Assembly (NCBI GenBank): GCA_019637395.1
Contig: JAHBVR010000004.1
Location: 310,001 to 374,000 of the forward strand
Source of the DNA: Vulcanimicrobiota bacterium
GTDB lineage: Bacteria > Vulcanimicrobiota > Xenobia > Xenobiales > JADMJV01
Direction: 5' to 3'
Length of the DNA: 64,000 nt
In this document: piece after piece, positions 40,945 to 48,924 of the stretch
How positions within the stretch are numbered: position 1 is the stretch's first letter
Layout of the letters: each line of letters begins with the position of its first letter
Program-made: the position numbers and the translations under genes
Notes under the pieces: model-generated
Databases searched by the model: none
Told to the model about the DNA's origin: nothing
Seen by the model: the letters and a program-made list of their open reading frames with translations, nothing else

Positions 40945-42363
40945 ATGGCTATCAGCACCCTCGCCGCAAACAGCACCCGCTCTCTCAACCGTCCCAGCCG
41001 GCCGGCGGCCGCCAAAGAACAACAGGCTCCGGCCCCTCAGGATACTTTCGTTCATCCGGATTCCACAGGCAAGATCGAGCACCTGGTGCTTCAGCTCGAC
41101 GGCAACGCCACGCCGCAGATTCGTAAAGAGGTGGAAGGCGCCTGGACCAAGCTTTTCAAAAACATGGACTCGGATGTGAATTTCACCATCACGTTGGAGA
41201 ACGAAAAGGATCGCCAGGGTGTGCGCAATCTGCTCGAGCGCGAGAATATTCCCAATCCCGAACGCTTCAATCTGCAGTTGGCCGACGATCTGAACATCAC
41301 CATGTGGGCCCGCGATCAGATGGTCGGCCTGGGCAACGTGGGCGGCGGCAACACGCTGCTCGGCCAGACCACCATGCGCCCCCACGGTGATGACGAACTG
41401 CTGCCGCCTCGCATCGCGGCCAGCATTCCCGGCCTGGGTTTTGACGGCGACAAGCGCCTGCAGACCGATGGTGGTGACGAAGTCTCCAACCCGCACGAAA
41501 CTTTCCTCGGCTACGCCAGTCTCTACCTGACGGCTAAGCGTCTGTATGAGACCGACCAGGCCGAGCAAGGCAAGAGCAGCCCGTTAACTCCCTTTGACAG
41601 AAGCTTGCGCCTCGACTATGCCGATGGCAGCGTCAAGAGCCCGGATTTCAAGTTCCAGACCAACCTCTTCAAAAGCGGCGGCGACCTGCCCCAGCAGGAA
41701 CTCTACTTATCGCGCGCCCTCGATCTGTTCGAAAAGAAATACGGCCACAAAGTCACCATCATCGGCGACGACGACCCCAATACCCCCATCGTGGAGAAGC
41801 CGGCCACCTTCCACATGGACATGGGTATGACGCCCATCGACTCCGATAAAATCCTGGTCGGTGACCCTTCCATCGCGGTCAACGCCATCAATAACATGAG
41901 CGCCGCCGAGCGGGCCGATCACAACGCTCGCATCAACAAGGCTCTGGGACTACCGGCCCGGAACGATACCCTGGGCGAGCTGGTCCATGAGAGCACCGTC
42001 AAGGAGCCGGATCTGCAGCACAACTTCGACGTCAATGCCAACAAGGTGGCCGGCGCCGGCTACATGATCGACCGCCTGCCCTACCTGCAGGGCCCTCCCG
42101 GCCGCAGTTGGGTGACCTACAACAACTGTCTGATGGAGTCTTATACCCGGGATGACGGCAGCAAAGTGCGCCGCGTCTTCCTGCCCACCTACGACCTGCC
42201 CATTCTGGACGGCATCGCCAAGGAAACCTACGAAAAACAGGGCTTCGAAGTGATTCCGCTCAATCTGGCCGCTCTCACCAGCTGGCGCGGAGCCATCCGC
42301 TGCATCAGCAACGTGCTCGACCGCAACGTAACCGACCCTCAGACCCCACCCGCAGCCGCCTGA
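40945..42363 (+). CDS. peptidylarginine/agmatine deiminase-fold enzyme
   Basis: 472 residues. A Pro/Ala-rich flexible N-terminus (about 1-35, STRSLNRPSRPAAAKEQQAP) is followed by a guanidino-group-modifying (penta-beta-propeller) fold: ITMWARDQMVGLG, LQTDGGDEVSN, ATFHMDMGMTPID (His-x-Asp of catalysis), NNCLMESY, RRVFLPTYDLP, and WRGAIRCISNVL with the nucleophile Cys, as in agmatine deiminase (GGIHCITQQ). Closest to PAD/agmatine deiminases but with an unusual long insert. No Sec signal. Isolated, followed by a terminator. Substrate unknown: agmatine, arginine or protein arginine. Confidence 0.72.
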   Translation: MAISTLAANSTRSLNRPSRPAAAKEQQAPAPQDTFVHPDSTGKIEHLVLQLDGNATPQIRKEVEGAWTKLFKNMDSDVNFTITLENEKDRQGVRNLLERENIPNPERFNLQLADDLNITMWARDQMVGLGNVGGGNTLLGQTTMRPHGDDELLPPRIAASIPGLGFDGDKRLQTDGGDEVSNPHETFLGYASLYLTAKRLYETDQAEQGKSSPLTPFDRSLRLDYADGSVKSPDFKFQTNLFKSGGDLPQQELYLSRALDLFEKKYGHKVTIIGDDDPNTPIVEKPATFHMDMGMTPIDSDKILVGDPSIAVNAINNMSAAERADHNARINKALGLPARNDTLGELVHESTVKEPDLQHNFDVNANKVAGAGYMIDRLPYLQGPPGRSWVTYNNCLMESYTRDDGSKVRRVFLPTYDLPILDGIAKETYEKQGFEVIPLNLAALTSWRGAIRCISNVLDRNVTDPQTPPAAA

Positions 42364-42381
42364 CAGGTTGGGTAAGATGCG

Positions 42382-42405
42382 AAAGCCCGTCTTCGGACGG
42401 GCTTT
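42382..42405 (+). terminator. intrinsic terminator of the deiminase-like gene
   Basis: AAAGCCCGTC and GACGGGCTTT pair perfectly around a UUCG loop, followed by TCTTGCTTTGG. It begins 19 bp after the stop at 42363. Confidence 0.85.
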
Positions 42406-42474
42406 CTTGCTTTGGACGCTGGACGTTTAACTCAGTGTAACTTTCGCAAGTCCGGAAGGCTCTAGAATAAGCCT

Positions 42475-43938
42475 GTGATCATTCAGAACCCGACCTTCTG
42501 CTTCGCCAAGAAATACACAACGGCGGAGATTCTCAACGATGAGGCCAAGGCTCAGGCTTTTCAGGACGAATTCCTGAAGAGTGAGGCCGGCTATTTTGAG
42601 CAGTGCCACGACCCGCGTAGCGGCATGGTCTATGACGGCCTGAATCTCGATGCGCAGACCGGCCAGGTGGCCGGGATACGCAACTGGAGCGCGCCTTCCA
42701 AGGAGTGCCTGGATCTGGGCCTGTGCATCAAGGCCCTGCAGGGCGACGAGAAGGCCGTCCAGGTGGTGGGCCGTGGCGATGCCGTCCGGGCCAAAGCCGC
42801 CGCGCTCGAGTTGCTCGACAAGAAGATGGCGGCCTATCAAGAGTTCCAGCAACAGAATCCCCGCTACGCCGGATTCTTGCCCTGGTATTTCATCCACGCC
42901 GACAAAGTGGAAGCCACTCCCGACTGGCAAGGCAAGATTCCCGGACTCGACAATGGCGAGTGGATGTGGACCATGCTTACCGCCGAGAAGGCTCTGAGCG
43001 AAGCGGGTGCCGAGGAACTGGCCGCCAAGTACAGGGCCTACAACCAGGTGCTCATGGATAATGTCACCAAAGTCTTCTACGACCCGCGCGGAGTGGCTTG
43101 CCGCGGCGACGTGCGCATCACCGACAAGGGCTATGAGGCCCTCCATCCCGGTGCTTTTATGACCGGTGAGCACGGCGTTCACGAAGGCTGCATGCTCATT
43201 CATTACTTGACCCTGTTCGGCAAGGATTTGCCCGCCGGTGCCGCCGACAAGATTTGGGACGACATCAAGATGAAGCGGGTGGAAAGCAAGCACGGCACCA
43301 CCTGGCAGGGGTTTTGGGGTTCGGCCCATGAGTCGTGGGCCTATCTTTTCCTGCCTTTCCGCGATCATAAAGGCTATCAGGAGCTGCATCGCATCCGCGA
43401 GGAAGTGCGCGTCAACAATGCCGTGCAGCGCGGCTACCCGGGCCTGGCCACCTCCACCAACGGGCCGCGCGGTGGCTATCTCTCGGATTGCGGTATCGAG
43501 GGTATCGGCACCCAACCGGTGCGTTCCAACGATACTTTTGCTGTCTACGGCTGCTTTCCCTTACTGCTCGAATTCTCGCAAAAGGCCGGCCCGGGCAACT
43601 TCGGTCTGGCCTGGTTGCACAACATGCTGACAGCCCCGCGCATGCAGGGCCCTCTGGGCGGCGGCGAATCCGGCACCAACGATGGAGAAGCTTTCTCCGC
43701 TATGAAAACCACCGACGGCACCCACCCCAGCCTGCTGGGTATGATGGGCGGCCTGGAAAAAGAAACGGCCGCGGTCATGAAGGACAGAGGCGTCTACGAC
43801 AGGTTCATGGCCCGCATCGACAGTGAGTATCGCGAAACCTTCGGCTCCAAGCCCTTGCGTGAACCCAAGCCTTTTGTGGCTCCGCGCGCCCAGGTACCGC
43901 AGCAGCATTTGGGGGAGTATCTGGATCAGGCTAGATAG
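42475..43938 (+). CDS. putative (alpha/alpha)6-toroid glycoside hydrolase-like protein
   Basis: 487 residues from GTG 42475; no signal peptide. Recurrent helix pairs and acidic-aromatic segments (HDPRSGMVYDGLNLD, NWSAPSKECLDLGLC, PGLDNGEWMWTMLTAEKAL, GFWGSAHESWAYLFLPF, GGYLSDCGIEGIGTQP) are typical of glucoamylase or GH144-like toroids. I cannot assign a family number with certainty, and no substrate is indicated. Its end overlaps the next convergent gene by 8 bp. N-terminal AKKYTTAEILNDE differs from usual secreted hydrolases, so a cytoplasmic or non-Sec location is likely. Confidence 0.55.
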   Translation: MIIQNPTFCFAKKYTTAEILNDEAKAQAFQDEFLKSEAGYFEQCHDPRSGMVYDGLNLDAQTGQVAGIRNWSAPSKECLDLGLCIKALQGDEKAVQVVGRGDAVRAKAAALELLDKKMAAYQEFQQQNPRYAGFLPWYFIHADKVEATPDWQGKIPGLDNGEWMWTMLTAEKALSEAGAEELAAKYRAYNQVLMDNVTKVFYDPRGVACRGDVRITDKGYEALHPGAFMTGEHGVHEGCMLIHYLTLFGKDLPAGAADKIWDDIKMKRVESKHGTTWQGFWGSAHESWAYLFLPFRDHKGYQELHRIREEVRVNNAVQRGYPGLATSTNGPRGGYLSDCGIEGIGTQPVRSNDTFAVYGCFPLLLEFSQKAGPGNFGLAWLHNMLTAPRMQGPLGGGESGTNDGEAFSAMKTTDGTHPSLLGMMGGLEKETAAVMKDRGVYDRFMARIDSEYRETFGSKPLREPKPFVAPRAQVPQQHLGEYLDQAR

Positions 43939-44515
43939 GGCGCTCGTCCAGGTCGTGCAGAGCCACCAACAGCCGGTTGGCCCGGATAGCCAGGTTGAGG
44001 CCACCCTCGAAATCGCCTTGATTGACGGTTTCTAGAGCGGTCCGCCAATCCTCGTAGGCCTCGCGCAACAGGCGGGCGGCTACCTTGTCGAGTTCTTCCC
44101 CTTCCAATTCAGCCGGAGTGGGCTCGTTCTCTTTCCAGAATTGTTTGAGCTGCAACTGCATCCACTGCAGATAGCCGGAGAGCGGGGTGGGATCTTCCTC
44201 CCAGTTGTCCAGGCAGGCGCGCAATCGTTGAATGGATTCGGTCTCCCACTGCTTGGGGGTGGCCTGGCGGGCGCGCTGGCGCAGGCGGTTCTCCAGGGAG
44301 CGGTCACCGGGAAAGCGGTCCGGTAGGCCCTCCAGCCGGGCGGCCGGCATGACGCCGTCCAGCAGCTTATCTTCGATGACCGCCATCCAGGCATAGCGCG
44401 GATCGTTTTCCTGGAGGTTCTCCAGCACCAGCGTGACCTTATCCAGAAGTTCCTCGGAATCAATGCGCTGCAAGTCTTGACGGGCCAGCCAGTCGAGGAA
44501 CTCGGGAAATTTCAT
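43931..44515 (-). CDS. hypothetical soluble helical protein
   Basis: 194 residues from ATG 44515. Not recognised. Mostly helical and acidic (FLDWLARQDLQRIDSEELLDKV, LENRLRQRARQATPKQWET, LKQFWKENEPTPAELEGEELDKV), with no membrane segment and no Cys. The longer open frame upstream to 45052 overlaps the glycosyltransferase antisense and is not supported. It shares a divergent promoter region with the GT9 gene, so they may be co-regulated. Confidence 0.6.
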   Translation of the reverse strand: MKFPEFLDWLARQDLQRIDSEELLDKVTLVLENLQENDPRYAWMAVIEDKLLDGVMPAARLEGLPDRFPGDRSLENRLRQRARQATPKQWETESIQRLRACLDNWEEDPTPLSGYLQWMQLQLKQFWKENEPTPAELEGEELDKVAARLLREAYEDWRTALETVNQGDFEGGLNLAIRANRLLVALHDLDERPI

Positions 44516-44618
44516 GAGCAGGGCTGATTTAGTCAAGTGTAACCACAACCCTGCTCGCTCAAAATTGCGCTGCGCGAACTCGCCAGGAAACCCCCGAAAG
44601 AACGGGGAACGCCGAGGA

Positions 44619-45899
44619 GTGCCTGAAAAGAAGAAGCTTCTAACCGCTGACCTGATCCGCAAAATCGACTTCTGGTGCGGTATCCCTCTGGCGGCCTTGC
44701 TCACCGGTTGGCGGCGTATCACCCAAAAGTTAGGCTTTCGCAAGCTGCAGCAAACTCCTCGCAAGATCCTTTTTCTGAAGATGACCGAGCAGGGAGCAAC
44801 GGTCCTGGCCTGGCCAGCCATTCGCCGGGCCATCGATATGGTCGGCGCCGAGAATGTATATTTTTGGGTTTTCCAGGAAAACAAGGCCATTTTGCTCCTT
44901 TTGAACATGATCAAGGAAGAGAACATCGTGGCTGTTCGAGCCGATCGACCCCTCGAGTTTGCCCTGGATATGTTGCGCTCTCTCTGGCGTATCCGACGCG
45001 CCGGGATCGACTGTTCGGTCGACCTGGAGTTTTTTTCGCGCGCTTCCGCCATTTTTGCTTATCTTTGCGGGGCCAGCAGCCGTGTTGGTCTGGAGCGATT
45101 CACTAACGAGGGCCCTTACCGGGGAGACTTGTTGACCCATAAAGTCGCTTACAATTTCTATTTGCATACCTCCGAGATGTACCGCGTACTGGTGGAAAGT
45201 TTGAACGCCGACCTGCAGGAGTCTCCTTTGCTCAAAGAAGTAGCGCAGGGAATCGAATACTCCGAAGGTCGCATGATCGCCCTTCCTCCGGCCGACCCGT
45301 TGATCCGCTTTGAATCGACTCTGGAGCAGAGAGAGGCGGTGTGGAAACTGCTTCAGGCGGAAAGTTCGGTGGAACTATCCAAACCGATCATTCTCCTGAA
45401 TCCGAACGCAAGCGACCTGCTCCCCTTGCGCAAGTGGCCTCAGGAGCGGTTCGAGCAACTGGCACGAGGCATTTTAGAGCGCTGGCCACAGGCTACGGTC
45501 GTGTTTACGGGTAGCAAGGCGGAAGCAAGCGTGCCCGAAGAAATGGTCCGCTCGATAGGCTCCCCGCGGGCAGTGAGTTTGGCGGGCAAGACCGACATGG
45601 AACGACTGCTTTGCCTTTACCAACTTTCTGACGTATTGGTCACCAATGACAGTGGCCCGGGTCATTTCGCCAGCACGACCGATATTCACGCGATTGTGCT
45701 GTTTGGACCGGAAACTCCGTTGCTATTCGGCCCTCGGGGGGCCCGTGCGGATGTGCTGTGGGCCGGTCTGGCCTGCAGTCCTTGCGTCAGCGTCTACAAT
45801 CATCGCCTTTCGCCCTGTAATAATAATCTATGCATGCAAAGGATCAGGGTAGAACAGGTTTTGGAGAGGATTGAGCGATGTCTCGAAAAATCGCTCTAA
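44619..45899 (+). CDS. family-9 glycosyltransferase (heptosyltransferase-like)
   Basis: Adds sugars (typically heptose) to the LPS core from ADP-heptose. 426 residues from GTG 44619; an upstream ATG at 44514 would add 35 residues. GT9 features are LFLKMTEQGATVLAWPAIRRA, then VDLEFFSRASAIFAYLCG, PIILLNPNASDLLPLRKWPQERFEQL, and the C-terminal LVTNDSGPGHFASTTDIHAIVLFGPETP donor-binding segment. The terminal CSPCVSVYNHR Cys-rich loop is common in WaaF-like members. Coupled with hldD earlier in the window it supports a heptose LPS core. The next gene starts within its 3' end. Confidence 0.85.
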   Translation: MPEKKKLLTADLIRKIDFWCGIPLAALLTGWRRITQKLGFRKLQQTPRKILFLKMTEQGATVLAWPAIRRAIDMVGAENVYFWVFQENKAILLLLNMIKEENIVAVRADRPLEFALDMLRSLWRIRRAGIDCSVDLEFFSRASAIFAYLCGASSRVGLERFTNEGPYRGDLLTHKVAYNFYLHTSEMYRVLVESLNADLQESPLLKEVAQGIEYSEGRMIALPPADPLIRFESTLEQREAVWKLLQAESSVELSKPIILLNPNASDLLPLRKWPQERFEQLARGILERWPQATVVFTGSKAEASVPEEMVRSIGSPRAVSLAGKTDMERLLCLYQLSDVLVTNDSGPGHFASTTDIHAIVLFGPETPLLFGPRGARADVLWAGLACSPCVSVYNHRLSPCNNNLCMQRIRVEQVLERIERCLEKSL

Positions 45900-47128
45900 G
45901 CCTGGCTCCATTGTTGTGCTTATTGGCGGCGGCTCGCTATCAGTGCCCCCAGGTCCTGGCCCTGTTGGAGCGACTCGGGCCCATGGGCCGATTGGGGGGG
46001 GACTATCACCAGTATTACTTCGGATTGCAGGCTCTACGCTCGGGTGTATGCATCTATCGCGATGCTGACTATTTTGCTTATTGCGAACAGCTCGGAGCAA
46101 GTCACAACTCGATGGCGATCTTCAATCCCCCGGGCTTCTTTTTGCTGATGGAGCCCTTCGGGCAGGTCGAATTTTCTCCGTCCTTCTGGCTTTTTGTCCT
46201 CAGTAGCGGTCTGCTGGCCTGGATGAGCTTGCTGTTGGTCTGCCTGTGCCTTTGGGAAAATCGAGGCCTGGCTCTGGCCGCCGCCGGGTTGAGCGGAGTG
46301 ATTGTGTTCAATTCTCCCCAGGGGGTCGACAATCTGGCTTTGGGGCAGTTGGGATTTCTTCTCATCGGATTTTTGGCGCTCACCTGGCTCTGTGATGAGT
46401 TCAACCAGAGTTCCCTGGCTGGATTGGCTCTGGCTGCCGCCGTCGTTGTCAAAATGTGGCCCCTCTTGCTGCTTGCCTATCTGGCGCGCCGGCGCCGCTG
46501 GCGCACTGCCGTTTGGACGTTTGTCTGGCTGACCTTGTTCAGTCTGCTCCAATTGATGCGCTTTGGGTTACCTTTGCACTTTGCCTACCTGCAGCACTTC
46601 GGTGGCTCCCCCTCCCAAGGCGTTATGTCCCAGTCGGTGATGGGGGTGCTGCTCACCTGGTTCGGCCCCGGCATATTGCCCTTGGCCGGGCCTCTCAGCC
46701 TCGTCTTCCTGGGCCTGGGACTGGCTTTACTGTGGCAGAGTTCGCCCGCTACGGAAAATTGTTCCGCGCAAGCGGCTCGCCAGTGGCGCCTCCTCGAATT
46801 CTCATGCTACCTTTTACTGGCGCTCATGTGCACGGCCTGGTCGTGGCCGCATCACCGATTGGTGTTGATCTTGCCTATTTTGGCGCTATGCGCCAGCTTT
46901 GCTCGGGGGCCCTCGGAGCCTACGCCGGGTCCCTGGCTGCTGGCCTTACTGGCCTTATGCGGCTATTGGATGGTGGATGGGGACATCGTACAGGTCCCCT
47001 TGATGTTCGGCTTGCACCAAATGCTGGCCGGTCTGGGGGTGGGCCTGGCCTGCCAGGCCTTCGCCTGGTTCTGCCTCGGGTATACGCTTCACAACACCCA
47101 GAAGCGGTCCCGACCCTCAGCAAGGTGA
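45878..47128 (+). CDS. GT87/DUF2029-like membrane glycosyltransferase
   Basis: 416 residues from ATG 45878, overlapping the GT9 gene by 22 bp. About ten hydrophobic helices. The first external loop carries GDYHQYYFGLQALRSG and YRDADYFAYCEQLG, followed by FNPPGFFLLMEPFGQV, and the LGQLGFLLIGFLAL and SLAGLALAAAVVVKMWPLLLLAYLARR helices, all hallmarks of the polyprenyl-phosphate-sugar-dependent GT87 (mannosyltransferase) group. Catalytic Asp would be in GGDYH. Adds a sugar to a periplasmic or lipid-linked glycan; works with the GT9 enzyme probably. Confidence 0.8.
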   Translation: MSRKIALSLAPLLCLLAAARYQCPQVLALLERLGPMGRLGGDYHQYYFGLQALRSGVCIYRDADYFAYCEQLGASHNSMAIFNPPGFFLLMEPFGQVEFSPSFWLFVLSSGLLAWMSLLLVCLCLWENRGLALAAAGLSGVIVFNSPQGVDNLALGQLGFLLIGFLALTWLCDEFNQSSLAGLALAAAVVVKMWPLLLLAYLARRRRWRTAVWTFVWLTLFSLLQLMRFGLPLHFAYLQHFGGSPSQGVMSQSVMGVLLTWFGPGILPLAGPLSLVFLGLGLALLWQSSPATENCSAQAARQWRLLEFSCYLLLALMCTAWSWPHHRLVLILPILALCASFARGPSEPTPGPWLLALLALCGYWMVDGDIVQVPLMFGLHQMLAGLGVGLACQAFAWFCLGYTLHNTQKRSRPSAR

Positions 47129-47230
47129 ACAGGATCCAGGTACCTGGGCGGGGTGATGAATACCCTTTGCCGAGGTGGAAAGGAGTGTGGCTACATGGGC
47201 CTACCAGTAAAGAATGTAGAGGAAAAAGAA

Positions 47231-47539
47231 ATGTTGAATCTTCTGATGCTGATCGCCGGTGTAGTGCTGGCCTTCTGGTTTATCGGAAACGCGATGGGCT
47301 TTCTATTGATGCTGTTGGTGGCAGCTTTGGTAGGCTTTGCCGCCGACGCGCTGGTCCCGGGGCGCCAGATCGAGCACGGCTGGTTGGGAGCGATGGGTGC
47401 CGGCCTGATCGGTGCCTGGCTGGGAACCTTGATGATTGGCCGTTTCGGCCCGGTGCTGATGGGCGTTCCGCTGCTACCCGCCCTGCTGGGCGCGCTGGTC
47501 ATCGTGCTGATCGTTTCGTTTGTGCGCAAGCGGGGATAG
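47231..47539 (+). CDS. GlsB/YeaQ/YmgE-family small membrane protein
   Basis: 102 residues from ATG 47231 with GAGG about 8 nt upstream; the longer frame from 47153 lacks a start of comparable quality. Three hydrophobic helices with Gly/Ala motifs: IAGVVLAFWFIGNAMGFLLML, GAMGAGLIGAWLGTLMIG and LLPALLGALVIVLIVSFV, following the transglycosylase-associated (GlsB) pattern of general stress proteins. Function in the family is unclear. Followed by a terminator, so it is its own unit. Confidence 0.75.
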   Translation: MLNLLMLIAGVVLAFWFIGNAMGFLLMLLVAALVGFAADALVPGRQIEHGWLGAMGAGLIGAWLGTLMIGRFGPVLMGVPLLPALLGALVIVLIVSFVRKRG

Positions 47540-47554
47540 GAGCCGAGAAATAAA

Positions 47555-47588
47555 AAAAGGCCTGGCGCTAAATGCAGCCAGGCCTTTT
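47555..47588. terminator. bidirectional terminator between GlsB-like and NarL-type genes
   Basis: AAAAGGCCTGGC (47555-47566) and GCCAGGCCTTTT (47577-47588) form a perfect 12-bp stem around a 10-nt loop. Convergent genes end on both sides (47539 and 47593), and A/T runs lie on both flanks, so it can serve both strands. Confidence 0.88.
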
Positions 47589-47592
47589 GTGT

Positions 47593-48210
47593 TTAAACAA
47601 TGCCTCGGTCGCGGGCCCAGACGACGGCTTCCACGCGGGAAGCGACGCCGATTTTCTCATAGATCGAACTGGCATAATTGCGCACTGTCTGTTCGGCCAG
47701 CGACAATTCATTCGCGATGGTCTGATTGTCGTGTCCCAGGGCAATCTGTTGGAGAATTTGCTTTTCGCGGGGAGTGAGCGAAGGCAGATCGTCTTCCGGG
47801 TCGCTCAAGCCCATCAACTTATGGGCCACCGACTGGCTGAACCAGGCCGCTCCCTGACCGATGGCGCGCACTGCCTGGAGCAAATTCTCCGGAGCTTCGT
47901 CTTTCAGCATGTAAGCGGAAATTTTGACTTTCATCAGGCGGCGAATGCTGGCCTCGTCTTCGTGGGCGGTGAGGACCAGCACTTTCAAGCCGGGAACGAT
48001 GGTGCGCGCCGCCAGGGTCAACTCATCGGCGGGCATTCCGGGCATTTCCACGTCCAGGATCAGGAGATCGGGCTTGTGCTGTTCCACCAGCTTGAGGGTC
48101 TCTCCGCCATCTTGGGCTTCGCCCACCACCTGCACCTCGTCGGAGCGGGATAGGGTGGACTTGACGCCGGAGCGCACCAGCGGATGATCGTCAGCGATAA
48201 CTATTTTCAT
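47593..48210 (-). CDS. NarL/FixJ-type response regulator, no adjacent kinase
   Basis: 205 residues from ATG 48210, where GAGG is 6 nt upstream. Receiver domain: KIVIADDHPLVRSG, LLILDVEMPGMP (phosphoacceptor Asp), VLVLTAHEDE, and SAYMLKDEAPENL (Lys). LuxR-type HTH at residues about 140-200: SLTPREKQILQQIALGHDNQTIANELSLAEQTVRNYASSIYEKIG. All key receiver residues are present. No histidine kinase is next to it; the hybrid kinase at 50.4 kb is separated by two unrelated genes on the other strand. Target genes unknown. Confidence 0.92.
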   Translation of the reverse strand: MKIVIADDHPLVRSGVKSTLSRSDEVQVVGEAQDGGETLKLVEQHKPDLLILDVEMPGMPADELTLAARTIVPGLKVLVLTAHEDEASIRRLMKVKISAYMLKDEAPENLLQAVRAIGQGAAWFSQSVAHKLMGLSDPEDDLPSLTPREKQILQQIALGHDNQTIANELSLAEQTVRNYASSIYEKIGVASRVEAVVWARDRGIV

Positions 48211-48295
48211 ATTCACCTCGTTCGTAGCCTTTGGGTCCAGCGCCTGCTTATCTTCAGGGTATGCCCTGCGGGTATCCTAAAGTGTCGGGGGGTCG

Positions 48296-48322
48296 GGGGG
48301 GAGGAGCAATACTCCTTCCCCC
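48296..48322. promoter_or_regulatory. long stem-loop in divergent intergenic region
   Basis: GGGGGGAGGAG (48296-48306), 5-nt loop CAATA and CTCCTTCCCCC (48312-48322) form an 11-bp stem with one G-T wobble. It is flanked by G-runs at 48287-48292. It sits between the NarL-type regulator and a secreted protein gene, divergent, without U-tracts on either strand, so it is more likely an operator or structured leader than a terminator. Confidence 0.4.
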
Positions 48323-48424
48323 GGAGTACATGGATCCCAGGCCGCGAGTATGTCCTTCTCTACGAAATTCCTCCGCTCACACCGTAGGCTGAGGTCACGA
48401 AGACACCGCTTGGGAGGAAATCGA

Positions 48425-48847
48425 ATGTTTAAAAAAATTCTTTGCGCAACCACTCTGACTGCGACCGTGCTCGGCCTGGGCCTGCCGGCCTCGGCCGATA
48501 TCCGTGTGGATAACATTGTGGTCAATCAGACCGCCCCCACCCCGGAAGGCACCAACATTCGCGTCAATTTGATGAATGACGGTAGCCTGCGCCAGCGGCC
48601 CAGCGTGGTGGAGTTGCAGGCTCGCGATAACGCCAGTCAGGCCTGGCATACCGTCAAGTCCTGGAATTGGGACAAGAACATCGCTCCCGGCGACCGCCTG
48701 GCTCTCGACTTTCTGCCGGCCCGGGGCGAAGTGCTCGACTCCAGCCTGCAGCAGCCGACCTACGAGCTGCGCGCCGTAGTAACGGGTGCCAGCGGTCCTA
48801 TGACCAGTTTTGAATATCAGTATGCACCCGGCGTAGAAGTTCGCTAA
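48425..48847 (+). CDS. secreted hypothetical protein (CARDB-like beta-sandwich)
   Basis: 140 residues from ATG 48425 with GGGAGGAAA 4-12 nt upstream. Signal peptide MFKKILCATTLTATVLGLGLPASA. Mature part: IRVDNIVVNQTAPTPEGTNI, RVNLMNDGSLRQRPSVVEL, TVKSWNWDKNIAPGDRLAL, YELRAVVTGASGPM; this spacing of strands is that of a single CARDB/Ig-like adhesion module. Probably periplasmic or surface. Its product may interact with the neighbouring secreted protein, as both have signal peptides and lie in the same direction. Confidence 0.75.
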   Translation: MFKKILCATTLTATVLGLGLPASADIRVDNIVVNQTAPTPEGTNIRVNLMNDGSLRQRPSVVELQARDNASQAWHTVKSWNWDKNIAPGDRLALDFLPARGEVLDSSLQQPTYELRAVVTGASGPMTSFEYQYAPGVEVR

Positions 48848-48866
48848 GTCTGCAAGGGCTGTTTTG

Positions 48867-48894
48867 ATGGCTGCCGGCCCTGGTCGGCAGCCAT
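48867..48894. promoter_or_regulatory. stem-loop between two secreted-protein genes
   Basis: ATGGCTGCCG and CGGCAGCCAT (10-bp perfect stem) enclose an 8-nt loop 20 bp after the stop at 48847. No U-run follows, so a classic terminator is doubtful; it may attenuate or stabilise the transcript. Confidence 0.4.
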
Positions 48895-48924
48895 TCCACT
48901 AGTGGGGGGAGTTTGGAGTTCACT

